Assembly: GCF_024158745.1 (NCBI RefSeq)
Contig: NZ_JAMZAW010000022.1
Location: 62,001-126,000, forward strand
DNA from: Paenibacillus tyrphae
GTDB taxonomy: Bacteria; Bacillota; Bacilli; Paenibacillales; NBRC-103111
Direction of reading: 5' to 3'
Length of the DNA stretch: 64,000 bases
Position 1 is the stretch's first letter. Every line of letters begins with the position of its first letter. The notes under the pieces are model-generated. The model made no database searches. It saw only the letters and a program-made list of their open reading frames with translations, and was not told the origin of the DNA. This document shows positions 27,240 through 36,411 of this stretch, one piece after another. Position numbers and translations under genes: made by a program.

Positions 27240-28087
27240 AACCGATGTTGGAAGCGCTGGACCTCCGGTACAGCTATCCCGGCACCCGGGAGGAAGCGCT
27301 GCGCAGCTTGACCTTAACGATACCGCAAGGAAAAAAGACGGCGATCTGCGGCCATAACGGGTCCGGCAAATCGACCTTTTTCCTGCATGCGATCGGCATC
27401 CACCGCCCCGCTTCGGGACAGCTGAAGCTGAAGGGCGCGCCTCTATCGTACCGCCACGACGACCTGCTGCGGCTTCGGCGGCAGATCGGTCTTGTTTTCC
27501 AGGACCCGGAGCAGCAGCTGATCTTGAATACGCCCTACGAAGACGTCTCCTACGGTCTGCGCAATGCCGGACTCCCGGAGGATGAGATTGCCGTCCGTAC
27601 GGAGCGGATGCTGCTCTCCATGGGGCTGAAGCCTCTCGCCGCCACCCCGATTCACCAACTGAGTCTGGGGCAAAAGAAGCGCGTCGCGCTGGCGGGCGTG
27701 CTCGTGCTGGAGCCCGAGCTTCTGCTGCTGGACGAGCCGACGGCTTACCTTGACCGCTTGTCCGAGCGGCAGCTGCTGGAGGAGTTGGACCTCGCCCAAG
27801 AGCAAGGGATTACGGTCGCGATGGCGACCCACGACATGAATCTGGCCTACGCTTGGGCCGATTGGGTGCTGGTCATGGACCAAGGCGTATGCTGCATGGC
27901 AGGTCCGCCGCACGAAGTGTTCGCCGACGAAGAGAAGCTGCGCCAGCTTGGTTTGGAGCCGCCGATGCTGCTGGAGCTTTGGCAAGCGCTCCCGGCGGCC
28001 GTTCGCAGAAGCCATGCCCCGCCCCGCAGCATCGAAGCGATGAAAGCTTTTTTGCAAAGCGGCTATGGGACCGCAGGCGCTCTTTAG
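27236..28087 (+). CDS. cbiO: Cobalt ECF transporter ATPase CbiO
   Basis: 283 residues. Walker A is ICGHNGSGKSTFFLHAIG, the Q-loop region is GLVFQDPEQQLILNTPYEDV, the signature is HQLSLGQKKRVALAGVLVLE and Walker B is LLLLDEPTAYLD. It begins at 27236 (MKPMLEALDLRYSYPG), overlapping the cbiQ stop by the ATGA arrangement. It powers Co2+ uptake with CbiMNQ. Confidence 0.95.
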   Translation: MKPMLEALDLRYSYPGTREEALRSLTLTIPQGKKTAICGHNGSGKSTFFLHAIGIHRPASGQLKLKGAPLSYRHDDLLRLRRQIGLVFQDPEQQLILNTPYEDVSYGLRNAGLPEDEIAVRTERMLLSMGLKPLAATPIHQLSLGQKKRVALAGVLVLEPELLLLDEPTAYLDRLSERQLLEELDLAQEQGITVAMATHDMNLAYAWADWVLVMDQGVCCMAGPPHEVFADEEKLRQLGLEPPMLLELWQALPAAVRRSHAPPRSIEAMKAFLQSGYGTAGAL

Positions 28088-28200
28088 CAGCGAACCAAAC
28101 GCCCCGTCTTCGCTGGAAATATCGCCGTTTAAAAATAACACTTGTATCATTATCGGTTTAGTTGTATATTGTTACAGAATCACAACTGAATATCGTGGGA

Positions 28201-28368
28201 ACAGGTGCTCCCCTACGTTCGCGTATCGGAGCTTAAAAGGGAAGCCGGTGAAAAACCGGCGCGGTCCCGCCACTGTAACGGAGGAGTTTTACGCCATACT
28301 TAGCCACTGATCTGCGGATTGGGAAGGCTGGCGCAAGACCTTGATTCCGGAGCCAGGAGACCTGCCTG
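28201..28368 (+). ncRNA. Cobalamin riboswitch upstream of metE
   Basis: ACAGGTGCTCC, GGGAAGCCGGTGAAAAACCG, GCGGTCCCGCCACTGTAACG and the B12 box GGAGCCAGGAGACCTGCC (28349-28366) appear in the standard order. A terminator at 28444-28487 precedes metE. Cobalamin should switch off the B12-independent enzyme, sparing it when B12-dependent MetH can work. Confidence 0.95.
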
Positions 28369-28414
28369 TTCTGACAGCACTGCTTTACCTACGGAAGATA
28401 GGGAGGTGTTAAAG

Positions 28415-28474
28415 ATGGCAGCCGCCGTGCGTATTCAACGAGGGGCATCTTTATCCTTTTTCGCTTTAGGGTAA
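28415..28474 (+). CDS. Possible 19-residue leader peptide in the metE leader
   Basis: GGGAGGTG is followed, 8 bases on, by an ATG opening MAAAVRIQRGASLSFFALG and a TAA that falls inside the 3' arm of the terminator. The ribosome-binding site and spacing are good. Translation here would physically disturb the terminator stem. It contains no Met codon beyond the start, so it is not a simple methionine attenuator. It may be fortuitous. Confidence 0.3.
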   Translation: MAAAVRIQRGASLSFFALG

Positions 28475-28487
28475 AGATGCCTTTTTT
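28444..28487 (+). terminator. Riboswitch expression-platform terminator (metE leader)
   Basis: GGCATCTTTA/TAAAGATGCC is a perfect 10-bp stem followed by six T residues. Confidence 0.9.
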
Positions 28488-28541
28488 GTATGTTCAGGAT
28501 TCAAATAACAGACAAAAACAAATTTGAGGAGGCTCGTAAAC

Positions 28542-30836
28542 ATGAGTCGGATCGTAAGCAGCAATATCGGGTACCCGCGCATCGGGGCGAAACGGGAATG
28601 GAAAAAGCTTCTGGAATCGTTCTGGGCAGGCAAATTGCCGGAGGAACAGTTCGTAAGCGGGCTGGAAACGCTCCGCTTGGCACATCTCAAGGTTCAGCAG
28701 GAAAAAGGAGTCGGGCTGATTCCGGTAGGCGATTTTTCGTTATATGACCATATGCTTGATACGGCGGCGATGTTCGGGCTCGTTCCGGAGCGTTTTGCTT
28801 ACGACGGTGGTCCGGTCCCTCTCGCCACCTATTATGCCATGGCCCGCGGAACCCAAGGCGCTCCGGCGTGCGAGATGACCAAATGGTTCAACACGAACTA
28901 TCACTACATCGTGCCCGAGTTGAACGGTCTGACTCCGGTATTGACCGTGAATAAGCCGCTGGAGGCTTACCGCGAAGCGAAGCTCAAGCTTGGGGTCGAC
29001 GGGAAGCCGGTCCTGATCGGACCGTATACGTTCCTGAAGCTGTCCAAAGGCTATGCGCCGGAGCAGTTGGACGCCTTGATCGAATTGTTCCTGCCGCTGT
29101 ATAAACAAATTTTGGCCGAGTTGGAACAGGAAGGCGCCGCGTGGGTGCAGATCGACGAGCCGATTCTGGTTACATCCTTATCCGAGACCGATATGGAGCG
29201 AATTGCAGACATTTATTCGCAGCTGCACGCTGCCGCACCCGGTCTGAAGCTGATGCTGCAGACGTATTTCGATTCGGTCGAGCACTACGAGCGGACGGTC
29301 GCCCTGCCGGTTCAAGGCATCGGACTCGATTTCGTCCACGGAGCAGAGCGGAATATCGCCGCCCTGCGGACACATGGGTTCCCGGCGGACAAGGCACTGG
29401 GCGTCGGATTGATCGACGGGCGCAACGTATGGCTGTCCGACCTCGAAGCCAAGCTGCAGCTGCTGGATGAGGTGTCCGCTTTCGTCCCGTCGGGGACGTT
29501 GATCGTTCAGCCTTCCTGCAGCCTGCTGCACGTCCCGGTGACGACCCGGACGGAAGAGCAGGCGAACGTCGATCTGCTGCCTTTCCTGGCCTTCGCCGAC
29601 GAGAAGCTGGACGAAGTCGTTCTGCTGGGCAAGGCGGCGGCCGGAGAACGAACGGACGCCGTACGGTCCGGGCTGGAAGCAAGCGCACGGCTCGTCCGGG
29701 AGCTGAACGCCTCCCCGTTCCGCAACCGGACAACCGTCCGTGTGGCTACCCGGCATATTGCCGGGGGACCATCGGCCAGACAGAGCCCTTATTCCGTGCG
29801 CCATATTCTCCAGCAAAATAAATTCCAGCTTCCGCTCCTGCCGACAACGACGATCGGCAGCTTCCCGCAGACGCCGGAAGTGAGACAAGCTCGCAAACAC
29901 TGGAGAACCGGGGAATGGAACGAAGCGCAGTACCGGACCTTCATTCAGGAACAAATTCAAGCCTGGATCAAGATTCAGGAAGAGCTTGGCCTGGACGTGT
30001 TGGTGCACGGCGAATTCGAAAGGACGGACATGGTGGAATTTTTCGGCGAGAAGCTGGACGGCTTCCTGTTCACCCGGAACGGCTGGGTTCAATCGTACGG
30101 CTCCCGCTGCGTCAAACCGCCGGTCATCTACGGCGACGTCGAATTCGTCCAACCGATGACGGTGGAAGAAACGGTCTATGCGCAATCGCTGACGGGCAAG
30201 CCGGTCAAGGGCATGCTTACCGGTCCCGTCACCATCCTGAACTGGTCGTTCGTCCGCGACGATATCTCCCGGGAGCAAGTCGCCTACCAGATCGCGTTGG
30301 CGCTGCGCCAGGAGGTGGAAGTGCTGGAGAATGCGGGCATCGGCATGATCCAGATCGACGAGCCTGCACTGCGCGAGGGCTTGCCGTTGAAACAGCAGGA
30401 TTGGCAGCATTACCTGAACTGGTCGGTTCATGCCTTCCGCTTGACTTCGGCCACCGTAAATGACACGACGCAAATTCACACGCATATGTGCTACTGCGAG
30501 TTTCATGACATTATCGACGCGATCCGCGCTCTCGATGCGGACGTCATTTCCATCGAAACGTCGCGCAGCCACGGCGAGCTGATGCAAAGCTTCGACGAGC
30601 ACACGTACGATCAGGGCATCGGTCTGGGCGTATACGACATTCACAGCCCGAGGGTTCCGGCCGTCGACGAGATGGTCCGCACGATTGAACGCGCGTTGTC
30701 CGTTTTGGAGCCGGATCTGTTCTGGATCAACCCGGATTGCGGGCTCAAGACGCGAGGTGTCGAAGAAACGGTCGCTTCCCTGCGCAACATGGTCGCTGCC
30801 GCCGAACAGTTCAGAGCGCGCTGCGCCAAAGCGTAG
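28542..30836 (+). CDS. metE: Cobalamin-independent methionine synthase
   Basis: 764 residues; transfers methyl from 5-methyltetrahydropteroyltriglutamate to homocysteine. The N-terminal half starts MSRIVSSNIGYPRIGAKREW. The catalytic C-terminal half has PTTTIGSFPQTPEVRQARK near 430, VHGEFERTDMVEFFGEKLDG, the zinc ligands in HTHMCYCEF (His, Cys), and Cys in NPDCGLKTRG near 727. The ATG at 28542 follows GAGGAGG. The upstream cobalamin riboswitch fits the usual MetE/MetH switch. Confidence 0.97.
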   Translation: MSRIVSSNIGYPRIGAKREWKKLLESFWAGKLPEEQFVSGLETLRLAHLKVQQEKGVGLIPVGDFSLYDHMLDTAAMFGLVPERFAYDGGPVPLATYYAMARGTQGAPACEMTKWFNTNYHYIVPELNGLTPVLTVNKPLEAYREAKLKLGVDGKPVLIGPYTFLKLSKGYAPEQLDALIELFLPLYKQILAELEQEGAAWVQIDEPILVTSLSETDMERIADIYSQLHAAAPGLKLMLQTYFDSVEHYERTVALPVQGIGLDFVHGAERNIAALRTHGFPADKALGVGLIDGRNVWLSDLEAKLQLLDEVSAFVPSGTLIVQPSCSLLHVPVTTRTEEQANVDLLPFLAFADEKLDEVVLLGKAAAGERTDAVRSGLEASARLVRELNASPFRNRTTVRVATRHIAGGPSARQSPYSVRHILQQNKFQLPLLPTTTIGSFPQTPEVRQARKHWRTGEWNEAQYRTFIQEQIQAWIKIQEELGLDVLVHGEFERTDMVEFFGEKLDGFLFTRNGWVQSYGSRCVKPPVIYGDVEFVQPMTVEETVYAQSLTGKPVKGMLTGPVTILNWSFVRDDISREQVAYQIALALRQEVEVLENAGIGMIQIDEPALREGLPLKQQDWQHYLNWSVHAFRLTSATVNDTTQIHTHMCYCEFHDIIDAIRALDADVISIETSRSHGELMQSFDEHTYDQGIGLGVYDIHSPRVPAVDEMVRTIERALSVLEPDLFWINPDCGLKTRGVEETVASLRNMVAAAEQFRARCAKA

Positions 30837-30901
30837 CCCGCAAAGGGCCCTCCGTAAGGCGTAGAACGGCTTACGGCTCCCCGCTTCGTAAATCGTAAAA
30901 A

Positions 30902-30963
30902 AAAGAAACCGTTTCTTTGCACAATGGAGGCATGATCCTCATTGGAAAAGAGACGGTTTCTTT
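30902..30963. terminator. Inverted repeat / probable bidirectional terminator after metE
   Basis: AAAGAAACCGT (30902-30912) and ACGGTTTCTTT (30953-30963) pair perfectly over 11 bases. A-rich sequence lies to the left and a short T-rich run to the right. It separates convergent metE and the GH16 gene. Confidence 0.6.
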
Positions 30964-31025
30964 GTCGTCGCAGCCTTTGACGGAAAAAGGCCGCGCGTTA
31001 GCGTTGTTGGCTTAGCGCTGGCGGG

Positions 31026-32258
31026 TCAGTTGACTTTGACAAACGACCACTTTTGCGCATCCGTTCCATTGTCGCTCCACTGCTGGACCGCCGCGCCGTC
31101 AGCGGTCGAGGAGCCGGATACGTCCGCGACCAGTCCGCTCGCTTTGGAAACAAGCTTGTAATAGCCGCCGCCCGCATCGACGATACTCCACCGTTGCGCA
31201 GCGGTTCCGTTGTCATCCCACTGCTGCAGCTGCACGCCGCTGGAAGGCGACGAGTTGGGCACATCCAGCACTTTTCCGCTGTGAACGGCTGTGAGCTTGT
31301 AGTAGCCGTCCCCGGTGCTCTCCACTTTGAACTTCTGGTTATTGGCGACATAGTTGGTCCATTGCTGTATTTTGGCCCCGCTCTGCGTCGATACGTCCAC
31401 GACATCCATCACCTTGCCGCTGGCCTTGGAGGCTATCGTATAAATGCCTCCGTTGACAATGCCCGGCTGCGCTTGGTACACACGTACGTAATCCACCAGC
31501 ATTTGCGCCGGGAACGGTGTTGAAGGATCGGGACTGCCGGGCCAATTCCCGCCCACGGCAAGATTCAGCAGGAGGAAAAACGGCCGTTGAAACTCCTCCG
31601 TGTTCCCGGTGCCATTTTCAATATAAAAAGCGTTGTATTCCTGGCCGTCCACAAACCATCTGATATATTTGGAGTCCCACTCTATGCTGTACACGTGATA
31701 CTGGGAAAAATCGAGATTGCCGGAAACCCGCCCGTAATCGGCGTGTCCTCCCGCATCCCAGTGTACGGTGCCGTTGACATGCGGATTGTTGTTGACCCGT
31801 TCCATAATGTCAATCTCGCCGCATCCAGGCCAGCCCACCGCATTGATGTTCGAGCCCAGCATCCAAAATGCCGGCCACAGCCCTTGACCGGAGGGCAGCT
31901 TGATGCGCGCTTCGATTTTCCCGTAAGTAAAGCTTTTCAAATTTTGGGTTTTGATTCGCGCAGAGGTGTAATTCATGCCGCCATAAGATTCCTTGCGCGC
32001 CGTAATCACGAGATTCCCGTCCGCAACCCGCACATTTTCGGGCCGGTTTGTATAATACTGCAGCTCATTGTTTCCCCACCCGTTCTGGCCCGTGCCGATC
32101 TCCGCAGACCAGTTGGCGGAATTTAAAGCATTGCCGTTAAATTCGTCGCTCCAGACCAGATTCCAGTTCGGGGCCGCATTCGCATCGCCGACGGGCACCA
32201 GGGCGACCAGGAGAGTCAACAGCAGAAAAAAACTTAGCAGCTTTCCTCTTTTCAACAT
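31026..32258 (-). CDS. Secreted GH16 beta-glucanase with C-terminal ricin-type lectin domain
   Basis: 410 residues. A Sec signal peptide covers 1 to about 29 (cleavage after DANA-A). The GH16 catalytic domain covers about 31-265 with the active-site motif GEIDIME (nucleophile E148, D150, acid/base E153) and RIKTQNLKSFTYGKIEARIK. The C-terminal CBM13/ricin-B domain covers about 272-410 as three repeats with QQW...QKF/W motifs. GH16 enzymes of this layout hydrolyse beta-1,3 or mixed-linkage glucans (laminarin, fungal wall). The ATG follows GAGGAGGG, and an upstream cre suggests catabolite repression. Confidence 0.92.
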   Translation of the reverse strand: MLKRGKLLSFFLLLTLLVALVPVGDANAAPNWNLVWSDEFNGNALNSANWSAEIGTGQNGWGNNELQYYTNRPENVRVADGNLVITARKESYGGMNYTSARIKTQNLKSFTYGKIEARIKLPSGQGLWPAFWMLGSNINAVGWPGCGEIDIMERVNNNPHVNGTVHWDAGGHADYGRVSGNLDFSQYHVYSIEWDSKYIRWFVDGQEYNAFYIENGTGNTEEFQRPFFLLLNLAVGGNWPGSPDPSTPFPAQMLVDYVRVYQAQPGIVNGGIYTIASKASGKVMDVVDVSTQSGAKIQQWTNYVANNQKFKVESTGDGYYKLTAVHSGKVLDVPNSSPSSGVQLQQWDDNGTAAQRWSIVDAGGGYYKLVSKASGLVADVSGSSTADGAAVQQWSDNGTDAQKWSFVKVN

Positions 32259-32310
32259 AAAATTCCCTCCTCATTTTCGGATCAAAGCTTCTGTCCCAAA
32301 GCAGATTAAA

Positions 32311-32324
32311 TGATAGCGTTTGCA
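32311..32324 (-). promoter_or_regulatory. cre site upstream of the GH16 gene
   Basis: TGATAGCGTTTGCA fits the relaxed cre consensus TGNNANCGNTNNCA at all fixed positions. It is 53-66 bases before the start codon. Confidence 0.6.
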
Positions 32325-32441
32325 CAAGCTGTGATTTCATTATAAACGGCCTCCAATTGATTGATCAACCTAAAATATGGTTTTGTTTACATTTTGAAGA
32401 ATTCCATTCATTGTCATGCCACTCGCTCCTGTGCGTCAATA

Positions 32442-32487
32442 AAAGCGACAGCCTCGGGCGTAACATGAAGTCCCGGGCTGCCGCTTT
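32442..32487. terminator. Intrinsic terminator downstream of the ABC exporter gene
   Basis: A long stem of about 17 bp (AAAGCGACAGCCTCGGG with CCCGGGCTGCCGCTTT, two mismatches) has a T-run on its right side and TTTTATT when read leftward. Confidence 0.75.
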
Positions 32488-32510
32488 ATTTTTTTCCTGA
32501 CCGTAATCCG

Positions 32511-34247
32511 TCAGATTTTTAATTGCATGTTATATAAATTCGCATAGGTACCGCCCGATGCGATTAACCCTTCATGTGTTCCTTGCTCCTCCATCCCACG
32601 GTCCGTTAACACGACAATTCTTTGCGCATTTCTGACGGTGGACAACCGGTGGGCGATGACGATGGTCGTGCGATTGTCCGTCAGCTTCTCCAAGGAATCT
32701 TGAACGGCCTTCTCGCTTTCATTATCCAAGGCGCTGGTCGCTTCGTCAAAAATAAGAATGGGCGGGTTTTTCAGGAAAACGCGCGCAATGCTCAGCCTTT
32801 GCTTTTGTCCCCCGGATAATCTCACGCCGCGTTGACCGATATCCGTATCGTAACCGTCCGGTAGCGACATGATAAAATCATGCGCATTCGCCTTTTTGGC
32901 CGCCTCAATAATCTCTTCCCTGCTTGCGTCGATTTTTCCGTAGCGGATATTGTCCGCAACGGTTCCGGTGAACAAGTAGACATCCTGCTGGACAATGCCG
33001 ATGTTCCTTCTGAGCGAACGCAAGCGAACCTCATTGATATTCGTCCCGTCAAGAAGAATTTGCCCCGTACTGACTTCGTAAAAGCGAGGAATCAACGAGC
33101 AGAGGGTCGTTTTGCCGGCGCCCGAAGGTCCGACCAATGCAACGTATTCTCCGGCCTTGACATGCAGAGAAACGTCCTTGAGCACGTGGTCTTGGTCTTC
33201 TTTATATTTGAAGCTCACATTTTTAAACTCCACGTTTCCCTGAACGTGCGTCAGTTCGACGGCATTATCCGCATCCCGGATATCCGGCTCCACTTCCAAA
33301 ATATCCATAAACCGGTCGAACCCGGTAATGCCTTCTTGATAAAGCCCGGCGAAATTCACGAATCGCTGAATCGGCTCGATGAGGATGCCGATAAATAGAA
33401 AAAAGGTAAGCAAATCGGCCAGCGCCAAAGAAGTGTTGACGATAGCGGCTCCGCCAAAGACCACCAGGGCGACGGTAATAAGCTGCGTGAACGCAATCAA
33501 CCCTTCGTGAAACCAGGTCTCGCTTTTATAGCCGTCGCTTCGGCTTTGAACAAACCGTTTGTTTTCGTAAGCGAACTTCTGCTTTTCCACCGATTCGTTG
33601 GTAAAGGATTGTACGACTCGAATCCCCGATAACGTATCTTCAAGCTGCGCGTTAATATCGCCGATCCGATCCCTGCTTCTTCTTAGCGCCCTGTTCATTT
33701 TCTTATTGAAAAACCACGCGTAAACACCCATCACGGGCAGGAAGAGAAAGACGATGAGGGTAAGCTTAGCGTCGATATGGAACAGGATGATGAAGGCGCC
33801 GACAAACTTCAGGACCGAGATGAGGATATCTTCCGGACCGTGATGGAATAATTCCGTCATGGAGAAAATATCGTTCGTCGCCCGGGTCATGAGTTGGCCT
33901 GTTTTTTGTTCGTCATAGAAACGAAACGACAGCTTTTGCAAATGATCGAACAATTCGGTTCGCATGTCGCTCTCCATCTTCGCCCCCATCACATGCCCTT
34001 GATACGAAACGAACATGTTGCAAAACGTATGCAAGGCGATCAGAACGAGCATGACCGCACCCATCGCGTAGATTTGCTCCAGCGCATGGGGTCCGCCTTC
34101 TTCCAAAACGTTTACGGTGATGTATCTGACGCATAACGGAAGTGCCAGAGTAACGGCGGATACCACAAACGCGCAAGCCAGATCCGCAAATAACAAACCT
34201 AAATAAGGCTTGTAATAAGATAAAAATTTCTTGAACCGAGTATTCAA
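32511..34247 (-). CDS. ABC transporter, fused permease-ATPase (MsbA/BmrA class)
   Basis: 578 residues. The six-span exporter membrane domain covers about 10-310 and the nucleotide-binding domain the rest. Walker A is GPSGAGKTTLCSLIPRFYEV, the signature is RLSGGQKQRLSIARVFLKN, Walker B is ILIFDEATSALDNESE and the H-loop is IAHRLSTVRN. The best start is TTG 34247, eight bases after GGAGG; the upstream in-frame TTG at 34262 overlaps that site. It works as a homodimer or half of a heterodimer; no partner gene is adjacent. Substrate (lipid, peptide or drug) cannot be inferred. Confidence 0.88.
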   Translation of the reverse strand: MNTRFKKFLSYYKPYLGLLFADLACAFVVSAVTLALPLCVRYITVNVLEEGGPHALEQIYAMGAVMLVLIALHTFCNMFVSYQGHVMGAKMESDMRTELFDHLQKLSFRFYDEQKTGQLMTRATNDIFSMTELFHHGPEDILISVLKFVGAFIILFHIDAKLTLIVFLFLPVMGVYAWFFNKKMNRALRRSRDRIGDINAQLEDTLSGIRVVQSFTNESVEKQKFAYENKRFVQSRSDGYKSETWFHEGLIAFTQLITVALVVFGGAAIVNTSLALADLLTFFLFIGILIEPIQRFVNFAGLYQEGITGFDRFMDILEVEPDIRDADNAVELTHVQGNVEFKNVSFKYKEDQDHVLKDVSLHVKAGEYVALVGPSGAGKTTLCSLIPRFYEVSTGQILLDGTNINEVRLRSLRRNIGIVQQDVYLFTGTVADNIRYGKIDASREEIIEAAKKANAHDFIMSLPDGYDTDIGQRGVRLSGGQKQRLSIARVFLKNPPILIFDEATSALDNESEKAVQDSLEKLTDNRTTIVIAHRLSTVRNAQRIVVLTDRGMEEQGTHEGLIASGGTYANLYNMQLKI

Positions 34248-34453
34248 GTCGCTTTCCTCCAATGATTTGGAGGGTTAACGAAGCGTTGCCCTCCAAGTTT
34301 TTTTCGTTTGGGTTTGGGTTGCTCCTGTTTTTCTCATATTCCTCACTCATTTCTGAAATTTTTTACGAACAACATCCTCAATTTACCATGCCCTGTAAAA
34401 AAGGATCAATCGTTTAAATCATTTAAATTGTTTTTTCCGCTTGGTAGAGCTTC

Positions 34454-35101
34454 CTACCCCCTGATCCAGCCCTTCTCATAGGCATAGCGCATCAATTGCA
34501 CCCGGTTGTCCAAATGCAGCTTATGCAAAATATTTTTCAAATGGTTTTTCACCGTATGCTCGGAAATGGATAAAATTTCTGAAATTTCTCGGTTCGAGTT
34601 CCCTTTGGCCACGCACTCCAAAATTTCCTTTTCCCGCCCGGTGAGCGGCGAATGATCCGGAATGCTCTGCCTGACGGAGGAAAACTCCTGAAGCAGACGC
34701 ACGGCGATTTCCCGGGACATCGGAGCTTCGTCGATGGCGACGGCCCGCAAATATTCATGCCAGGACGCGGGATGAAGGTTTTTCAGCAAATAGCCCTGCG
34801 CGCCTTTTTTCAGCGCCTCGAACAAATGCGTAATATCGTCCGATACCGTAACCATGACAATTTTGACATACGGGAACCGTTCTTTAATCAGCTTCGTCGC
34901 TTCCAAGCCGTCTAATTCGGGCATCCGGATATCCATCAGAATGACATCGGGCATCCACTGCTCCGCCAGCAGCACCGCTTCTTTTCCGTTCGTCGCCTCA
35001 CATATGATCTCGAACTCCGGGTCCGCTTGAATAATTTCCCGCATCGCCTGGCGCGCATGCGCATGGTCGTCGGCCAGCATAATTCGAATCGGTTGACTCA
35101 T
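34454..35101 (-). CDS. NarL/LuxR-type response regulator without adjacent kinase
   Basis: 215 residues. The receiver domain covers 1-120 with acidic pocket DD (residues 11-12), phosphoacceptor Asp in DVILMDIRMPELDG (near 56), Thr in VTVSDD and Lys in YLLKNLHP. The LuxR helix-turn-helix covers about 150-210 (LTGREKEILECVAKGNSNRE, then SISEHTVKNHLKNILHKL). The ATG follows GGAG by about 10 bases. No histidine kinase lies within the window on either side, so its partner is elsewhere. Divergent from the cytochrome c gene. Confidence 0.88.
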   Translation of the reverse strand: MSQPIRIMLADDHAHARQAMREIIQADPEFEIICEATNGKEAVLLAEQWMPDVILMDIRMPELDGLEATKLIKERFPYVKIVMVTVSDDITHLFEALKKGAQGYLLKNLHPASWHEYLRAVAIDEAPMSREIAVRLLQEFSSVRQSIPDHSPLTGREKEILECVAKGNSNREISEILSISEHTVKNHLKNILHKLHLDNRVQLMRYAYEKGWIRG

Positions 35102-35365
35102 GGAATGGAATCTCCTCTCTCTCCTTACCGGCGACGATCGTTACGCTCCTTCTCGCCGTCCGGATCAACGATCGTACTCCTGTGATTCCATCTAACCATA
35201 CCCTCCCGCAAACCCCCATGACTCAGTCGGGCTATTTCCCGCCGGACGATCGACAATTTCGTGACAAATCCCCGGGGGAAGCGCTTCAGTCTGACTCCAA
35301 AGTGCTATATACAAGCCGGAAACGAAAGTGCTAGGATTATCCTGAAAATGAAAGGAGGCGCGTGT

Positions 35366-35731
35366 ATGCATCGATGGATTATGGTATCCCTGTGCGGAAT
35401 TGCCTGCGTTCTGGGCATGGGATTTTTGTTCGCCGAGGTGCAGCGGCATTCGAGTGAGGCCAAGCAGGAGGCGGCCGCTCCGGCCCTTCCCGATGCTCCG
35501 CTGAACGCCCAGGCCGCCGAAGCCGTCTACAAGCAATCCTGCATCGCCTGTCACGGCAACGACCTGGAAGGCAAAATGGGACCGAATCTTCAGAAGGTCG
35601 GCGGCAAGCTGTCGACCGAGCAGCTGTACAAAGTGATCCAAAACGGCCGCGGAGGCATGCCGGCGTTCAAGAGCAGCCTGAAGGACGAAGATATTGCCAA
35701 CGTCTCCCGCTGGCTCGCCGAAAAGAAATAA
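35366..35731 (+). CDS. Membrane-anchored class I cytochrome c
   Basis: 121 residues. An N-terminal membrane anchor/signal (WIMVSLCGIACVLGMGFLFA) and an Ala-rich linker are followed by a heme domain with the CxxCH motif CIACH near 57 and the axial Met in GGMPAFKS near 100. It resembles the small c550/c551 cytochromes of Bacillus. The ATG follows AAAGGAGG. Likely carries electrons to cytochrome c oxidase; it is grouped with SCO and CtaG genes, which assemble that oxidase. Confidence 0.88.
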   Translation: MHRWIMVSLCGIACVLGMGFLFAEVQRHSSEAKQEAAAPALPDAPLNAQAAEAVYKQSCIACHGNDLEGKMGPNLQKVGGKLSTEQLYKVIQNGRGGMPAFKSSLKDEDIANVSRWLAEKK

Positions 35732-35796
35732 TACGCGCGGAATAGACGAAACGAACGGCGAAAAGATAACGAAACCGGAGGTTGAACAATTCACGG

Positions 35797-36408
35797 ATGA
35801 AGCCATGGATTCAAAAGAATGGGTTTAAATTGACGGTCACCCTCCTGCTGGTCGCTCTTGCGATCTCCCTGTTTACCTGGTTCAACCAAGGGCCGCCCCT
35901 GCCGGTTTTGAAGCAGGCGCCGAACTTTGAACTGAGCGGGCTGGACGGCGGGAAGGTTTCTTTAAACGATACGAACGGCAAAGTGCGTCTGGTCGAGTTC
36001 CTGTTCACCAATTGCCCGGACGTGTGCCCGGCCACGACGTACAACATGGTCAAGCTGCAGAACGAATTAAAGAAAGAAGGCATGTGGGGAAATAAGGTCC
36101 ATTTTCTATCGGTCACCTTCGATCCCGAGCGCGATACGCCTCAAGTATTCAAAACGTACGGAGACAAAATGGGGATGGATTACAGCGGCTGGACGCTGCT
36201 GACCGGGACGGAGAAACAAACGGCGGACGTCGCGAAAGATTTTGGCGTGATGGTGCAAAAGATGAAGGACGGCGGGTTCGTGCATACGGTGACTTCGCTG
36301 TTCCTGGTCGACCAGGAAGGCCAAATCCGCAAAATTTTTACGATGGGCGAAGAGATGGACAACGACGAGATTCTAAAAATGATCCGGCAAATCGCCGGAT
36401 CAAAATAA
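35797..36408 (+). CDS. SCO1/SenC-family copper chaperone
   Basis: 203 residues. An N-terminal membrane anchor (VTLLLVALAISLFTWF) is followed by a thioredoxin fold with the copper-binding CPDVCP motif near 76 and the conserved His in GGFVHTVTSLFLVDQEG near 165. SCO proteins load copper into the CuA centre of cytochrome c oxidase. GGAGG lies 15 bases before ATG 35797, longer than usual. An in-frame TTG at 35782 touches that site, so the start is the best available but uncertain. Follows the cytochrome gene by 65 bases. Confidence 0.88.
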   Translation: MKPWIQKNGFKLTVTLLLVALAISLFTWFNQGPPLPVLKQAPNFELSGLDGGKVSLNDTNGKVRLVEFLFTNCPDVCPATTYNMVKLQNELKKEGMWGNKVHFLSVTFDPERDTPQVFKTYGDKMGMDYSGWTLLTGTEKQTADVAKDFGVMVQKMKDGGFVHTVTSLFLVDQEGQIRKIFTMGEEMDNDEILKMIRQIAGSK

Positions 36409-36411
36409 CGC

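Noticed and set aside
29178..30644. 488-codon minus-strand frame opposite metE
   Set aside because: Shadow of the well-conserved metE gene.
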